Shown here: positions 48,050 through 57,014 of the stretch, one piece after another
How positions within the stretch are numbered: the stretch's first letter is position 1
Layout of the letters: every line of letters begins with the position of its first letter
Assembly: GCA_030728985.1 (NCBI GenBank)
Contig: JANQYI010000002.1
Location: forward strand, 12,639 to 76,638
DNA length: 64,000 bases
Source of the DNA: Burkholderiaceae bacterium
GTDB lineage: Bacteria > Pseudomonadota > Gammaproteobacteria > Burkholderiales > Burkholderiaceae_B
Direction of reading: 5' to 3'
Notes under the pieces: model-generated
What the model saw: the letters and a program-made list of their open reading frames with translations, nothing else
Told to the model about the DNA's origin: nothing
The model's database searches: none
Made by a program: the position numbers and the translations under genes

Positions 48050-48077
48050 TTGACATGGCAGTTTAGGGGTCTACAAT
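48050..48077 (+). promoter_or_regulatory. Strong sigma-70 promoter of the phasin gene
   Basis: A consensus TTGACA at 48050-48055 and TACAAT at 48072-48077 are 16 bases apart, about 105 bases before the phasin ATG. The motif copies on both sides suggest repression by the upstream IclR protein. Confidence 0.8.
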
Positions 48078-48086
48078 GAGGTCTTG

Positions 48087-48098
48087 TGCAGTGCAACA
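48087..48098 (-). promoter_or_regulatory. Putative IclR-type operator, copy 3
   Basis: TGCAGTGCAACA on the plus strand is TGTTGCACTGCA on the minus strand. It starts nine bases after the -10 box, over the likely transcription start. Confidence 0.5.
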
Positions 48099-48182
48099 AA
48101 TGAGAAGCGTCGATGCCCTGCACCCGACTATGTAGCAAACAATGGAGCCGCTTGTGCTCCCCCATGACCTCAGGAGAACACC

Positions 48183-48758
48183 ATGTCCGCGATTCCTCAG
48201 CAAGTTTTAAATAGCCAGAAAGCAGCCATCGAAGCGCTGGTTTCTATTCAAGGTTCAGTATTTGGCGGCTTTGAAAAGCTTGTCGACTTGAACCTCAAAG
48301 CCATCAAAGCCACTCTCGACGAAGTGTCGGAAAAGTCACAACAAGTGGCTGGCGTTAAAGATGCCCAAGAAGCCGTGGCGATGACATCGAACTTGGTCCA
48401 GCCTAGTGCAGAAAAAGCAATGGCTTACGGCAAGCATGTGTATGACATCGTGAGTTCCGTGCAATCAGATTTGGCCAAACTCGGCGAAGCCCACCTCGCC
48501 GAAGGTCAAAAGCACATGCAAGATGCGATTGAGCAACTGACCAAAAACGCCCCAGCAGGTTCGGAAAGCGCGGTTGCCATGCTGAAAAGCGGTTTGGCTC
48601 AAGCCAACTCTGCCTTTGATTCAATGACCAAAGCCGCCAAGCAGGCTGCGGAAGCCGCCGAAAAGAATCTGGCCGCCGCAACAAGCGCCACCATGAAAGC
48701 AGCTGGCGAGGCCGCCGAAGTCGCCAAGTCCGCAACACGTGGACGCCGCGCTGCCTAA
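48183..48758 (+). CDS. Phasin family protein (polyhydroxyalkanoate granule-associated)
   Basis: 191 residues, almost all helical. Starts MSAIPQQVLNSQKAAIEAL and keeps the phasin pattern FEKLVDLNLKAIKATLDE near residue 30. The C-terminal third is Ala/Lys-rich (AAKQAAEAAEKNLAAATSA), ending in a basic TRGRRAA tail. Phasins coat polyhydroxybutyrate granules. Preceded by a strong promoter and AGGAG site and followed by a terminator, so a single-gene, highly expressed unit. Polymer synthase genes are not in the window. Confidence 0.95.
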   Translation: MSAIPQQVLNSQKAAIEALVSIQGSVFGGFEKLVDLNLKAIKATLDEVSEKSQQVAGVKDAQEAVAMTSNLVQPSAEKAMAYGKHVYDIVSSVQSDLAKLGEAHLAEGQKHMQDAIEQLTKNAPAGSESAVAMLKSGLAQANSAFDSMTKAAKQAAEAAEKNLAAATSATMKAAGEAAEVAKSATRGRRAA

Positions 48759-48795
48759 GCATCGATCTGCAGGTAGACACTCTTGAGGAGTGTTT

Positions 48796-48833
48796 AAAAA
48801 AGACCGACCAATGTTTATTTGGTCGGTCTTTTT
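48796..48833 (+). terminator. Rho-independent terminator after the phasin gene
   Basis: Near-perfect stem AAAAAGACCGACCAA / TTGGTCGGTCTTTTT with an AT-rich loop and a U-run. It also reads as a terminator for the minus strand, upstream of pyrD's end. Confidence 0.9.
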
Positions 48834-48858
48834 GTTTGGGGGGATCGAAAGAGTCTGG

Positions 48859-49905
48859 TCAACGTTGGCGAGCAATTTCTTTCGCGCATTCGCTGACCAG
48901 GCTTGGGCCACGGTAAATCAAACCGGTGTAGAGCTGAACGGCATTGGCACCTGCCGCCATTTTTTCAGCGGCATGTTGACCCGACAGGATGCCACCAACG
49001 CCGATAATGGCGAATTCCGTTCCTAGTTTGGCGCGCAGTCGCGCAATGACTTCGAGCGATCTCGCGTGCAATGGGGCGCCAGACAGGCCCCCCGCTTCTT
49101 CGGCGTGTTTTTGTCCTTGTACCGCTTCTCGCGATAGGGTGGTGTTTGTCGCGATGACGCCATCGATACCGTGACGGGGGAGCACTTCGGCGATGATGTC
49201 GAGTTGTTCTTCGGTCAGGTCGGGCGCGATTTTAACCGCGAGTGGCACGCGCTTTTGATATTGATCTGCAAGCGCTGAGCGTCGGATCGCAAGCTGTGAT
49301 AACAGCTGATCGAGCTCGTGTTCGCCTTGCAGGACGCGGAGGTTTTTCGTGTTGGGAGAGGAAATATTGACCGTGATGTAATCGGCATGTGGGTATACGC
49401 CTGACAAGCAGATCAAGTAATCGTCTGCGGCTTGCTCGATCGGCGTGTCAGCATTTTTACCAATGTTGAGACCGATCACGCCACCGCGGTTGCGCCAAGT
49501 ACTGCGTTGAACATTGGCCAGAAACGTTTCAAGCCCTTGATTATTGAAGCCGAGCCTGTTGATCAGTGCCTCGGACTCGGGCAGCCTGAACATTCTGGGC
49601 TTAGGGTTGCCGGACTGGGCGCGGGGTGTCACCGTTCCAACCTCGATAAAGCCGAAGCCGAGGTTTCCCATTGCATCGATGTGCGCGCCATTCTTATCTA
49701 GGCCCGCTGCCAAACCGACCGGGTTTTGCAAGTGCAGACCCATCAGTGTGGTTGGAACCACTACCCGACTATGCATCAGTCCGCGGGTGAGTGAGCAATC
49801 GTAAGCGCGCTGTAACGCCCCGAGGGTCGCTTCGTGCGCGGTTTCTGCATCCATGGCGAACAGCGCATGACGTGCGAGAGGATAGGCTTGAAATAGGATA
49901 GACAT
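48859..49905 (-). CDS. pyrD: Dihydroorotate dehydrogenase, class 2
   Basis: 348 residues. N-terminal membrane-associating helices (about 1-40), FMN barrel with [57 protein letters not shown] (catalytic Ser region), [11 protein letters not shown], and [15 protein letters not shown]. Quinone-dependent step of pyrimidine synthesis at the inner membrane. Last gene of the minus-strand run with aat and bpt. Confidence 0.97.
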   Translation of the reverse strand: MSILFQAYPLARHALFAMDAETAHEATLGALQRAYDCSLTRGLMHSRVVVPTTLMGLHLQNPVGLAAGLDKNGAHIDAMGNLGFGFIEVGTVTPRAQSGNPKPRMFRLPESEALINRLGFNNQGLETFLANVQRSTWRNRGGVIGLNIGKNADTPIEQAADDYLICLSGVYPHADYITVNISSPNTKNLRVLQGEHELDQLLSQLAIRRSALADQYQKRVPLAVKIAPDLTEEQLDIIAEVLPRHGIDGVIATNTTLSREAVQGQKHAEEAGGLSGAPLHARSLEVIARLRAKLGTEFAIIGVGGILSGQHAAEKMAAGANAVQLYTGLIYRGPSLVSECAKEIARQR

Positions 49906-49940
49906 GGAGCGGGGTGCCTTGGCGAAATGGTTACGCTATT

Positions 49941-50663
49941 TTAGCGGGCGGCTTGCCAGTGGCCATCAAGACGATATTCGGCGGGCTTGAAAAGCGCTTT
50001 ATACGCCATCTTTTCACTGTTTTCGATCCAATATCCCAAGTAGAGCCAAGGTAGTTCGAGCTGTCGACACTGATTAATCTGCCACAAAATACCATAGGTG
50101 CCCAAACTGCCTCGGGCCTCCGGTTCGTAAAAAGTGTAAACGGACGACAGGCCTTGTTCGAGCATGTCAATAATGGACACCATCAAGAGGGTGCCTTCTT
50201 GGTCACGGAATTCGACGAGTCTGGTGTTGACTCTGCTGGCCAGCAAAAACTCCCCATACTGCTGGCGGCTGTCCTCGTCCATGCCACCTTGAGGGTGTCG
50301 CCGTGCCTGGTAACGTGTGTAGAGGGCGTAATGTTCCTCCGACCAGGCAAGTTCCGCGACCAAGGGTCGCAAGTCTTTGTGGCGCTTGAGAACCCTTTGT
50401 TGGGTTCGCGAGGGCGTGAACTGCTCAACATTGATACGAACCGGGGTGCAGGCTTTGCAGCCATCGCAATGTGGGCGATAGGTAAAAAGTCCGCTGCGGC
50501 GAAAACCTTGGTCAATCAGCTGCGAATAGGTATCGGAGTGGATGAGATTACCCGGGGCCGCGACTTGTGACCGCGCCTGCCGCCCTGGAAGATAGCTGCA
50601 AGGGTAGGGTGCGGTGGCATAAAACTGCAACGTCGCGAATGGAAGTTCCTTGATTTGGCTCAT
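49941..50663 (-). CDS. bpt: Arginyl/leucyl-tRNA-protein transferase Bpt (ATE family)
   Basis: 240 residues from ATG at 50663. ATE family: [17 protein letters not shown] near residue 15, [25 protein letters not shown] with the Cys cluster, and [23 protein letters not shown] near the C-terminus. Bacterial members of this form transfer leucine to proteins with N-terminal Asp or Glu in the N-degron pathway. Neighbour aat encodes the other transferase. Confidence 0.94.
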   Translation of the reverse strand: MSQIKELPFATLQFYATAPYPCSYLPGRQARSQVAAPGNLIHSDTYSQLIDQGFRRSGLFTYRPHCDGCKACTPVRINVEQFTPSRTQQRVLKRHKDLRPLVAELAWSEEHYALYTRYQARRHPQGGMDEDSRQQYGEFLLASRVNTRLVEFRDQEGTLLMVSIIDMLEQGLSSVYTFYEPEARGSLGTYGILWQINQCRQLELPWLYLGYWIENSEKMAYKALFKPAEYRLDGHWQAAR

Positions 50664-50704
50664 GCATGCCACTCGGTTTCAACAGTTAACTTTTTAGCAG
50701 AGTA

Positions 50705-51463
50705 TTACAAATCTGTGGAGTGAGCGTGCAAACCCCCTTGTTGGTCCAAGAATCCCGGATGCCAGACCAGGCTGGGTTGTTGAATGCTGGTTTGTACATG
50801 TTGTATGAAATCTGAGCGCGGTACGACTCTTGCACCCAGAGAGGCCAGGTGCTCGGTTTTCATTTGACAGTCAATCCAAGTGACACCGCGTTGTTTTAAA
50901 AAAGCGACCAAATGAACAAAGGCGATTTTAGAGGCGTCGCTTGCAAAACTGAACATGGACTCACCGAAAAACATGCGACCCATGCACACCCCATACAGAC
51001 CGCCCACAAGCTCGCCATTGAGCCACGTTTCAATGCTGTGTGCTTGTCCCACTAAATGCCAGGCTTCGTACGCCAGTTGCATCTCTTGCGTGATCCAAGT
51101 GCCAGGTTGATCCCCAATCGCAGATCGTGCACAAGAGCGGATAACCGAGCCAAAGGCGGTATCTGTCGTGACGACAAGACTTAAATCTCCCGCTGCTTGA
51201 GCCCGTGCGATCTGGCGCAGTCGTTTTCGGAGTGAGCGCGAGACGTGCAGGTCGTCGCACTTCAACACCATGCGGGGATCGGGTGACCACCACAAAGGCG
51301 GCTCGTCCTGAGAGTACCAAGGGAAAATGCCTTGCGAGTAAGCGGCGCGCAATCTTGAAATGGATAGATCGCCTCCCGCGGCGAGTAAACCAGGCGGCTC
51401 AGTCAGCGCGTGGGTGACAGGGGGAAAAGGCATGTCACCTTCGAGCCAAGTCAGGTTCAACAT
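50705..51463 (-). CDS. aat: Leucyl/phenylalanyl-tRNA-protein transferase
   Basis: 252 residues. Aat motifs: EPPGLLAAGGDLSISRLRAAYSQGIFPWY near residue 22, PLWWSPDPRMVL, SIETWLNGELVGGLYGVCMGRMFFGESMFS and WIDCQMKTEHLASLGA. It adds Leu or Phe to N-terminal Lys or Arg, marking proteins for ClpS/ClpAP. 30 bases after the Nudix gene and 41 before bpt. Confidence 0.97.
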   Translation of the reverse strand: MLNLTWLEGDMPFPPVTHALTEPPGLLAAGGDLSISRLRAAYSQGIFPWYSQDEPPLWWSPDPRMVLKCDDLHVSRSLRKRLRQIARAQAAGDLSLVVTTDTAFGSVIRSCARSAIGDQPGTWITQEMQLAYEAWHLVGQAHSIETWLNGELVGGLYGVCMGRMFFGESMFSFASDASKIAFVHLVAFLKQRGVTWIDCQMKTEHLASLGARVVPRSDFIQHVQTSIQQPSLVWHPGFLDQQGGLHAHSTDL

Positions 51464-51493
51464 ATTGCCTGAGGAGATGTTCGCGGCAGACCG

Positions 51494-52072
51494 TTAGCGA
51501 TTGATCGCCAGAGAATAGTGATGCATCTCGAAGTGTCCATGCGACCGATCATGAATATAGTGTTTGAGTGTGGTCGAAACAGAACGAAAAGCGAGATTGT
51601 CCCAAGGGATTTCATCGAAACCGAACCAGCGGGCTTCGAGCGTTTCTGGGCCGGGGTCGAGCTCGGGACCCAAGGCTTCCGCCAGAAAATAAACGTGGAC
51701 CTGATCGACTTGCGGGATGTCAATCACGGTATAAAGTTTGCCAAGAACAATGTTGGCGCCCGCTTCTTCTTGTGTTTCGCGTGCCGCCCCTTGGGACATG
51801 CTTTCGCTCAGCTCCATAAAACCTGCCGGGAGTGTCCAGGTGTTGGCACGCGGCTCGATGGCACGCAAGCAAAGTAAAACTTTGTCACCCCAGACGGGTA
51901 ATGTTCCTACGACGAGACGGGGATTTTGATAATGCACCGCGCCGCAGTGTTCACAAACATCGCGTTTGCGGTTATCCCCCTCGAGTAAACGATTAGTGTT
52001 GAGGGTGCCGCATTGGCTGCAGAACTTTTGTTCGCGCGGGGCGGGAAAGTAAAAACTCGGATCTTGGCTCAT
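51494..52072 (-). CDS. Nudix hydrolase with zinc ribbon
   Basis: 192 residues. N-terminal zinc ribbon CSQCGTLN ... CEHCGAVHY (residues about 18-50), then the Nudix box GFMELSESMSQGAARETQEEAGA near residue 82. The pattern resembles NADH pyrophosphatase-like or ADP-ribose Nudix enzymes. Its start overlaps the end of the preceding gene by four bases, in the operon with aat, bpt and pyrD. Confidence 0.92.
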   Translation of the reverse strand: MSQDPSFYFPAPREQKFCSQCGTLNTNRLLEGDNRKRDVCEHCGAVHYQNPRLVVGTLPVWGDKVLLCLRAIEPRANTWTLPAGFMELSESMSQGAARETQEEAGANIVLGKLYTVIDIPQVDQVHVYFLAEALGPELDPGPETLEARWFGFDEIPWDNLAFRSVSTTLKHYIHDRSHGHFEMHHYSLAINR

Positions 52073-52731
52073 GCACTTATTTTACGGCCAACAGACGAGG
52101 ACGTCACTGAGTCTGGTCCGGGGTTGGGAATAAAGTGCAGTGCAGCAGGAATGTCGGTGGCTTTCAAAAAGCGTAAGGGGGCTGATTCCGTCAAGGCCTG
52201 GTATTTTTTTTCAGGATCAGAGAGCGAGACGCATGCCGAGCGCGCAGTGCCCGACTCTTCAAACGAAGCGTAGAGATCAAATAACGAACGCCCATCGGAC
52301 GCGCTCAGCACTTCAGCAATGCGCTGGAGGTCCCGGTCATCAACACGTCCCGGACCCACGTCAGTTTGAGCGAAAAGCTGACCGGTCTCATCGCAATACC
52401 ATTGGGAAATTCGTCGGATCGGGATGCCGTTGTGCGTGGTGATGACTTGAGTCGATGGGTCGACGCGAAGAATCAGTGGAGCGGCATCGAGACGCACGTA
52501 CACCCGTTGAGGGCCATTTTGAAAAAACCAGGCACCATCCACTTGATTTGCATAATTGCGCCCGATAAATCCGAGAATCTGAGTGTTGGAGATGCCTTGT
52601 CCTGCGCCGCCGAGTTGGGCATCTCCCAGAGGATGTAGTTTCCATTCTCCCCGAGCAGTTAAAGAGAGCCAGCCGAACACCACAGGAACGTCCGGCCAGC
52701 GTTTAACGGCGTCAAGTACGGACTGATCCAT
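52069..52731 (-). CDS. Conserved hypothetical protein
   Basis: 220 residues, soluble, no signal peptide. Contains VPVVFGWLSLTARGEWKLHP, GFIGRNYANQVDGAWFFQNG, and VYVRLDAAPLILRV, a pattern I associate with an uncharacterised betaproteobacterial DUF family but cannot name. It overlaps the end of the MFS gene by 20 bases and the start of the Nudix gene by four bases, so it is embedded in that operon. Function unknown. Confidence 0.82.
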   Translation of the reverse strand: MDQSVLDAVKRWPDVPVVFGWLSLTARGEWKLHPLGDAQLGGAGQGISNTQILGFIGRNYANQVDGAWFFQNGPQRVYVRLDAAPLILRVDPSTQVITTHNGIPIRRISQWYCDETGQLFAQTDVGPGRVDDRDLQRIAEVLSASDGRSLFDLYASFEESGTARSACVSLSDPEKKYQALTESAPLRFLKATDIPAALHFIPNPGPDSVTSSSVGRKISA

Positions 52732-53971
52732 CAGCTTTTCTCGCTAGAAACCAGAAGAGGCTGGCAAATTGAAGAATGACTAGAATACCCATCGCGCCAG
52801 TGAGCGCTTGGGATGAGGCATAGCCAAAACGTTCAAACAAACCAGTCAGTAAGCCAAAGCCCCACTGTACGGCGAAAGAACCCACAAAAATCATCAGGTT
52901 ATAGGTTGTTAATATCCGACCCGCGATGTGTTTGGGGAAAGCGAGTGCAATTTGAGTCTGTAGTAAAAACATCGCAGGCACCATGAGTGCTAGGACGAGC
53001 CACATGATCCAAGACAGGCTTCCCTGCCAGAAAACAATGATGGCGAAACAAATGGGGATCCAAATGAGCGCACAAACGGTTTGCGTCAGGAGTGCCACGC
53101 CATGTCTGATGAGCCAGGGACTGATCGATCCCATCAGGACGTACGCCAGCAAGATCATCGCATTGAGATACAGCAAGGTCTGGCTGGCCTGATCAGGCGT
53201 CATGCCGAGCACGCCGGTGAACCAAGGTCCGGCCCAAAGCGTTTGCAGCGCACCGAAACCGCCCACGATAAAAATCGTCGCCGGTATCGCTTGAATCATT
53301 AACGGGTGTTTGCAAAGGTTTAAAAAGCCTCCCTCGGGGCGTGTCGTGTTGACTGCAGGCCCCTGTTGCCGATCCAGATCGCCCGCGAACAAGTAAATAG
53401 CGAGGGCACTCAAGACCAGCATCACCGCGATCAAACCAAAAGAGGCCCGCCATCCGATCCACTCGGCCAAGGTCAAGGCGGGCTGACTGGCCATCAACGC
53501 ACCCGAGGTGCCGGCGATCAGCATATACATGACGAGGCGAGGCTGTTGTTCCGCGGGAAAGCAGCGACGAAAATAAGAGTAAGCGGCCATCAGACACGCC
53601 GATACACCCACGCCAATCAAGATACGACCCAGGGAAAGCAACCAAAGTGCTTCGCTGGTGGCCATCAGGGCAGCACCACAGGCGGCAACCAGGAGGAGTA
53701 AAGACTCGGTTCGACGCGCGCCATGCCGGTCGAGCCAGATACCAACGGGGATTTGGACGGCACTGAAGCCTAAAAAGAAGGCCGAGGTCAACCAGCCCAG
53801 TTCACCTGGGGAGAGTTGAAGATCATCCGCAAGCAAAGGGGCGATCGCAGCGTTGACGGATCGTAAAACGTAGGACAGGAAGTAGCCGCAAGCGAAAACA
53901 AGAATAATCCTGAAGGCAGCAAAGCCCGTCGGAGTCTGGTGCTGGGTCGGTGAGGGGGATAATTGAATCAT
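52712..53971 (-). CDS. MFS transporter
   Basis: 419 residues, twelve membrane helices. The loop 2-3 motif reads GIWLDRHGARRTESLLL near residue 75, typical of major facilitator proteins, and helix 1 has the FACGYFLSYVLRSVNAAIAP pattern of the sugar-phosphate/anion cation symporter branch. First gene of the minus-strand run down to pyrD. Substrate cannot be told. Confidence 0.9.
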   Translation of the reverse strand: MIQLSPSPTQHQTPTGFAAFRIILVFACGYFLSYVLRSVNAAIAPLLADDLQLSPGELGWLTSAFFLGFSAVQIPVGIWLDRHGARRTESLLLLVAACGAALMATSEALWLLSLGRILIGVGVSACLMAAYSYFRRCFPAEQQPRLVMYMLIAGTSGALMASQPALTLAEWIGWRASFGLIAVMLVLSALAIYLFAGDLDRQQGPAVNTTRPEGGFLNLCKHPLMIQAIPATIFIVGGFGALQTLWAGPWFTGVLGMTPDQASQTLLYLNAMILLAYVLMGSISPWLIRHGVALLTQTVCALIWIPICFAIIVFWQGSLSWIMWLVLALMVPAMFLLQTQIALAFPKHIAGRILTTYNLMIFVGSFAVQWGFGLLTGLFERFGYASSQALTGAMGILVILQFASLFWFLARKADGSVRT

Positions 53972-54014
53972 GTGGCGCTAGCCAGACCCTGCACTAGTCA
54001 ATGTTGTGATGTGT

Positions 54015-54088
54015 TGGAGGCGCAACCCGGAATCGAACCGAGCTACACGGATTTGCAATCCGCTGCATAACCACTCTGCCATTGCGCC
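54015..54088 (-). tRNA. tRNA-Cys (GCA)
   Basis: 74 bases including an encoded CCA. Acceptor stem GGCGCAA/TTGCGCC, anticodon GCA in GGATTGCAAATCC, and TTCGATTCC T-loop. Reads on the minus strand next to the MFS gene. Confidence 0.96.
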
Positions 54089-54158
54089 AACACGAAGCAT
54101 TACGCAGCCGCTGATCATACTACAAAAGCGCTTTTTAATAGGACCCACAACAACTATA

Positions 54159-54170
54159 CTTGTATACAAG
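54159..54170. promoter_or_regulatory. Palindromic operator (GntR/FCD-like) before the short Bug gene
   Basis: CTTGTATACAAG is a perfect 12-base palindrome overlapping a TATACT -10-like box at 54155-54160. TTGTATACAA is the kind of site used by GntR-family regulators. It lies 91 bases before the ATG. No regulator gene is adjacent. Confidence 0.5.
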
Positions 54171-54260
54171 CCAACTGCATGGGTGCAGCACTCAAAAGCT
54201 CTTTTTGATGCGATGCCAGTGCGCCGGTTCAATTGTTCATCTAATTTTTCTGAGACATCC

Positions 54261-54899
54261 ATGAAAACAATCATTAAGCTTCGGATACTGATGCAAGTTG
54301 GTGTATGCGCCTTGGCGTTGTCCACGACCGGCGCCTTTGCGCAGGCAACCGATTGGCCGACCAAGCCTGTGACGTTGGTGGTGCCTTTCCCTGCGGGTGG
54401 TGGCACGGATGCCTTCGCGCGACCCATGGCCGCCGTGTTGAGCAAGTCGCTCGGCAAGCAAATCGTGATCGACAACCGTGGTGGCGCCGGCCCGGCACTG
54501 CAGGGATTGATGGCGGGCGATGTCGACATGATGTTCGACGGACTGGGCTCTTCGGCCGCGCACATCAAATCGGGTCGCATCAAGCCTTTGATGGTGGCGG
54601 GTGCGCAGCGCAATCCAGCGATCCCCAACGTTCCAAGCGCAGCTGAGCTGGGCTTTCCTGATTACACAGTGAGCACATGGTATGCCATCTGGGCGCCTAA
54701 GGGCACACCTCCAGCTGTGCAAGCCAAGTTGATCGCTGAAATCAAGAAGCTTCCCAAGGACGACACGATTGTGAAAGTGTGGGCAAACAACGGCGCTCAG
54801 TTCCCCGACGTGACTGGCGCACAGTTTGGAACATTTGTTGACAGCGAAATCAAGCGTTGGGCGGATGTGGTTAAAGCATCCGGTGCTAAGCTTGACTGA
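54261..54899 (+). CDS. Bug/TctC binding protein with internal in-frame deletion
   Basis: 212 residues, against about 320 for the family. Signal peptide with FAQA at residues 25-28 and the normal start DWPTKPVTLVVPFPAGGGTDAFARPMA are present, as is the normal end from ALQGLMAGDVDMMFDGL to DSEIKRWADVVKASGAKLD. At NRGGAGPALQG the text jumps from the GGAG near residue 73 straight to the KGAGPAL segment found about 110 residues later in normal members, such as the 26250 gene. The lost part is most of one lobe. The frame stays open, so a product may be made, but ligand binding is doubtful; best read as a decaying gene. Confidence 0.85.
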   Translation: MKTIIKLRILMQVGVCALALSTTGAFAQATDWPTKPVTLVVPFPAGGGTDAFARPMAAVLSKSLGKQIVIDNRGGAGPALQGLMAGDVDMMFDGLGSSAAHIKSGRIKPLMVAGAQRNPAIPNVPSAAELGFPDYTVSTWYAIWAPKGTPPAVQAKLIAEIKKLPKDDTIVKVWANNGAQFPDVTGAQFGTFVDSEIKRWADVVKASGAKLD

Positions 54900-54913
54900 T
54901 CTGAACTGTAAAG

Positions 54914-54953
54914 AAAAAAGCCTGACTCAATTAAATTGTGTCAGGCTTTTTTT
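54914..54953 (+). terminator. Rho-independent terminator after the short Bug gene
   Basis: AAAAAAGCCTGAC / GTCAGGCTTTTTT with extra pairing of TCAATT/AATTG inside and a U-run. Long and symmetrical, so it may also work for the minus strand tRNA-Gly transcript. Confidence 0.9.
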
Positions 54954-54961
54954 GCCGAATT

Positions 54962-55037
54962 TGGAGCGGGAGACGAGGCTCGAACTCGCGACCTCAACCT
55001 TGGCAAGGTTGCGCTCTACCAACTGAGCTACTCCCGC
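54962..55037 (-). tRNA. tRNA-Gly (GCC)
   Basis: 76 bases with encoded CCA. Acceptor GCGGGAG/CTCCCGC, D-arm AGCTCAGTTGGTAGAGC, anticodon GCC in CCTTGCCAAGG, and GTTCGAGCC T-loop. Confidence 0.97.
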
Positions 55038-55101
55038 TTGTTCTTCACAAAAAATGCTGTTTTGTGCGAAGACCAAAACTATATCACAACTACCCACCTG
55101 C

Positions 55102-56193
55102 ATGTCAAATCCAACTCCCTCACTCATAGACTGCGCAGCTTCATTGTCAAGTCTATCTCTGACGCGTTACAACACGCTGGGTTTAGCTTGTCAGGCGAAA
55201 CACGTATTGACCCTTGCGTCGCAGGCCCAGTTACCCGAGGTGACGGCGCTGGTCCGCAAGGCGGGTGGCGTTTTGGTCTTGGGAGGAGGCAGTAATGTCG
55301 TGTTACCCGCCACGCTTGAAGGTCTGGTGGTGCGTGTCGCGCTCAAAGGGATTGCTGCCGTTGCAGAATCTGAACAAACCTCAACTTCTGATCAGCCCAG
55401 CCAGGAGAAGGCGTTTTGGCGGATCGATGTCGCCGCGGGTGAGAACTGGCACGCATGGGTCGAAACCGCGACGCGAAACGGATGGTTCGGGCTCGAAAAT
55501 TTAGCCTTAATTCCCGGTACTGTGGGAGCCGCGCCTGTGCAGAATATTGGTGCCTATGGCGTCGAGCTTCAGGAGCGTATTGAGTCGGTCACCGCTTGGC
55601 ATATTCCCGAGGGTAAGCTCGTGACATTATCACGGGAGGAATGTGATTTTGCCTACCGCGATAGTATTTTCAAGCGTGCTTTGCCCGGTACGTGGTTGAT
55701 TGTGTCGGTGCGCTTTTTACTCGCCAAGCAATGGGTCCCCGTATTGACCTATCCCGATTTGAAAAAGCATCCTGTGCTGACTTCGTTGGAATCCACGGGG
55801 GTCAAGGCACAGCAGATTTTGGATGCGGTCTGTGACATCAGACGAGCCAAATTGCCGGATCCGGACATTCTAGGTAATGCGGGAAGTTTTTTTAAAAACC
55901 CCGTTGTTTCAGAGGCACGGTATCGTGCGCTGAAGGGAAAATTTGCCGACCTGGTCGCCTACCCGCAGCCTGATCAGACCTTTAAGCTGGCCGCAGGTTG
56001 GCTCATCGAACGCTGCGGCTGGAAAGGCAAGCGTTTGGGCCGCGTGGGGGTTCACGATCGCCAAGCGCTCGTGTTGGTCAATTACGGTGGGGCGCATGCT
56101 TCAGAGCTTCTGAGCCTGGCGCAAGAGGTCAGCGCTAGCGTCCGCGCGCAGTTTGGCGTTGAACTTGAGGTTGAACCTGTCGTCGTATCTTAG
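55102..56193 (+). CDS. murB: UDP-N-acetylenolpyruvoylglucosamine reductase
   Basis: 363 residues from ATG at 55102 (MSNPTPSL); upstream in-frame ATG at 55054 overlaps the tRNA neighbourhood and lacks homology. FAD-binding with [52 protein letters not shown]-type active site (type I MurB, like E. coli), and [12 protein letters not shown]. Second step of peptidoglycan precursor synthesis. Stop interlocks with dapB in TTAG at 56190-56193. Confidence 0.96.
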   Translation: MSNPTPSLIDCAASLSSLSLTRYNTLGLACQAKHVLTLASQAQLPEVTALVRKAGGVLVLGGGSNVVLPATLEGLVVRVALKGIAAVAESEQTSTSDQPSQEKAFWRIDVAAGENWHAWVETATRNGWFGLENLALIPGTVGAAPVQNIGAYGVELQERIESVTAWHIPEGKLVTLSREECDFAYRDSIFKRALPGTWLIVSVRFLLAKQWVPVLTYPDLKKHPVLTSLESTGVKAQQILDAVCDIRRAKLPDPDILGNAGSFFKNPVVSEARYRALKGKFADLVAYPQPDQTFKLAAGWLIERCGWKGKRLGRVGVHDRQALVLVNYGGAHASELLSLAQEVSASVRAQFGVELEVEPVVVS

Positions 56194-56981
56194 AGGCCTA
56201 ATACTGTCTGCATATCGAACAGGCCTTGGTGCTTGCCTTTGAGAAATCGCGCTGCGCGCAAACTCCCTTCGGCATAGCCGGCGCGACTGCTGGAGCGATG
56301 AGAAATCTCGATACGCTCTCCGGTCCCGCAGAAAAACACCGTGTGATCGCCGACAATATCGCCGCCACGCACGACGGAGAAGCCAATATCGCCCGATTGA
56401 CGAGGTCCAGTATGTCCCTGACGCGTCCAAGTAGCAATGTCGTCAAGGGATTTCCCCCAGGCCTGGGCAATGGTTTCGCCCATTTTGAGGGCTGTGCCGG
56501 AGGGGGCGTCGACTTTATGGCGATGATGCGCTTCGAAGACCTCAACATCGTAGCCAGAGTTCAGGATCCGAGCCGCCATATCGAGGAGTTTCAGCGTGGC
56601 ATTGACGCCCACGCTCATGTTGGGAGCGAACACAATGCCGATGTTTTCAGAGGCTTGGGTGATCGCGGCTTTACCGGCCTCGTCAAACCCCGTCGTACCA
56701 ATCACCATATTGACTGAGTGCTCAACGCAAGCGGTCAAGTGCTGCAGCGATCCCTCGGGACGTGTGAAATCGATTAAGCAGTCGGCATGCTGGATCGCGG
56801 AGAGCTGATCGGTGATGAGCACGCCGCTGGACTGACCAAGAAAAGCGCAGGCATCTTGTCCAAGCATGGGCGCGCCGGCGACATCAAGCGCGACGGAAAG
56901 TTGTAAATCGGTCGATTGAGAAACGGCTTCGATGAGCATGCGACCCATACGGCCACTGGCACCAGCAATTGCAATTCGCAT
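56190..56981 (-). CDS. dapB: 4-hydroxy-tetrahydrodipicolinate reductase
   Basis: 263 residues from the second of two adjacent ATGs. NAD(P)-binding [43 protein letters not shown], catalytic [20 protein letters not shown] and [13 protein letters not shown]. Lysine and diaminopimelate pathway. Downstream of bamE on the minus strand. Confidence 0.97.
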   Translation of the reverse strand: MRIAIAGASGRMGRMLIEAVSQSTDLQLSVALDVAGAPMLGQDACAFLGQSSGVLITDQLSAIQHADCLIDFTRPEGSLQHLTACVEHSVNMVIGTTGFDEAGKAAITQASENIGIVFAPNMSVGVNATLKLLDMAARILNSGYDVEVFEAHHRHKVDAPSGTALKMGETIAQAWGKSLDDIATWTRQGHTGPRQSGDIGFSVVRGGDIVGDHTVFFCGTGERIEISHRSSSRAGYAEGSLRAARFLKGKHQGLFDMQTVLGL

Positions 56982-57014
56982 CATGGACTCTTTAGTGACA
57001 GAGGTTGACAGTAT

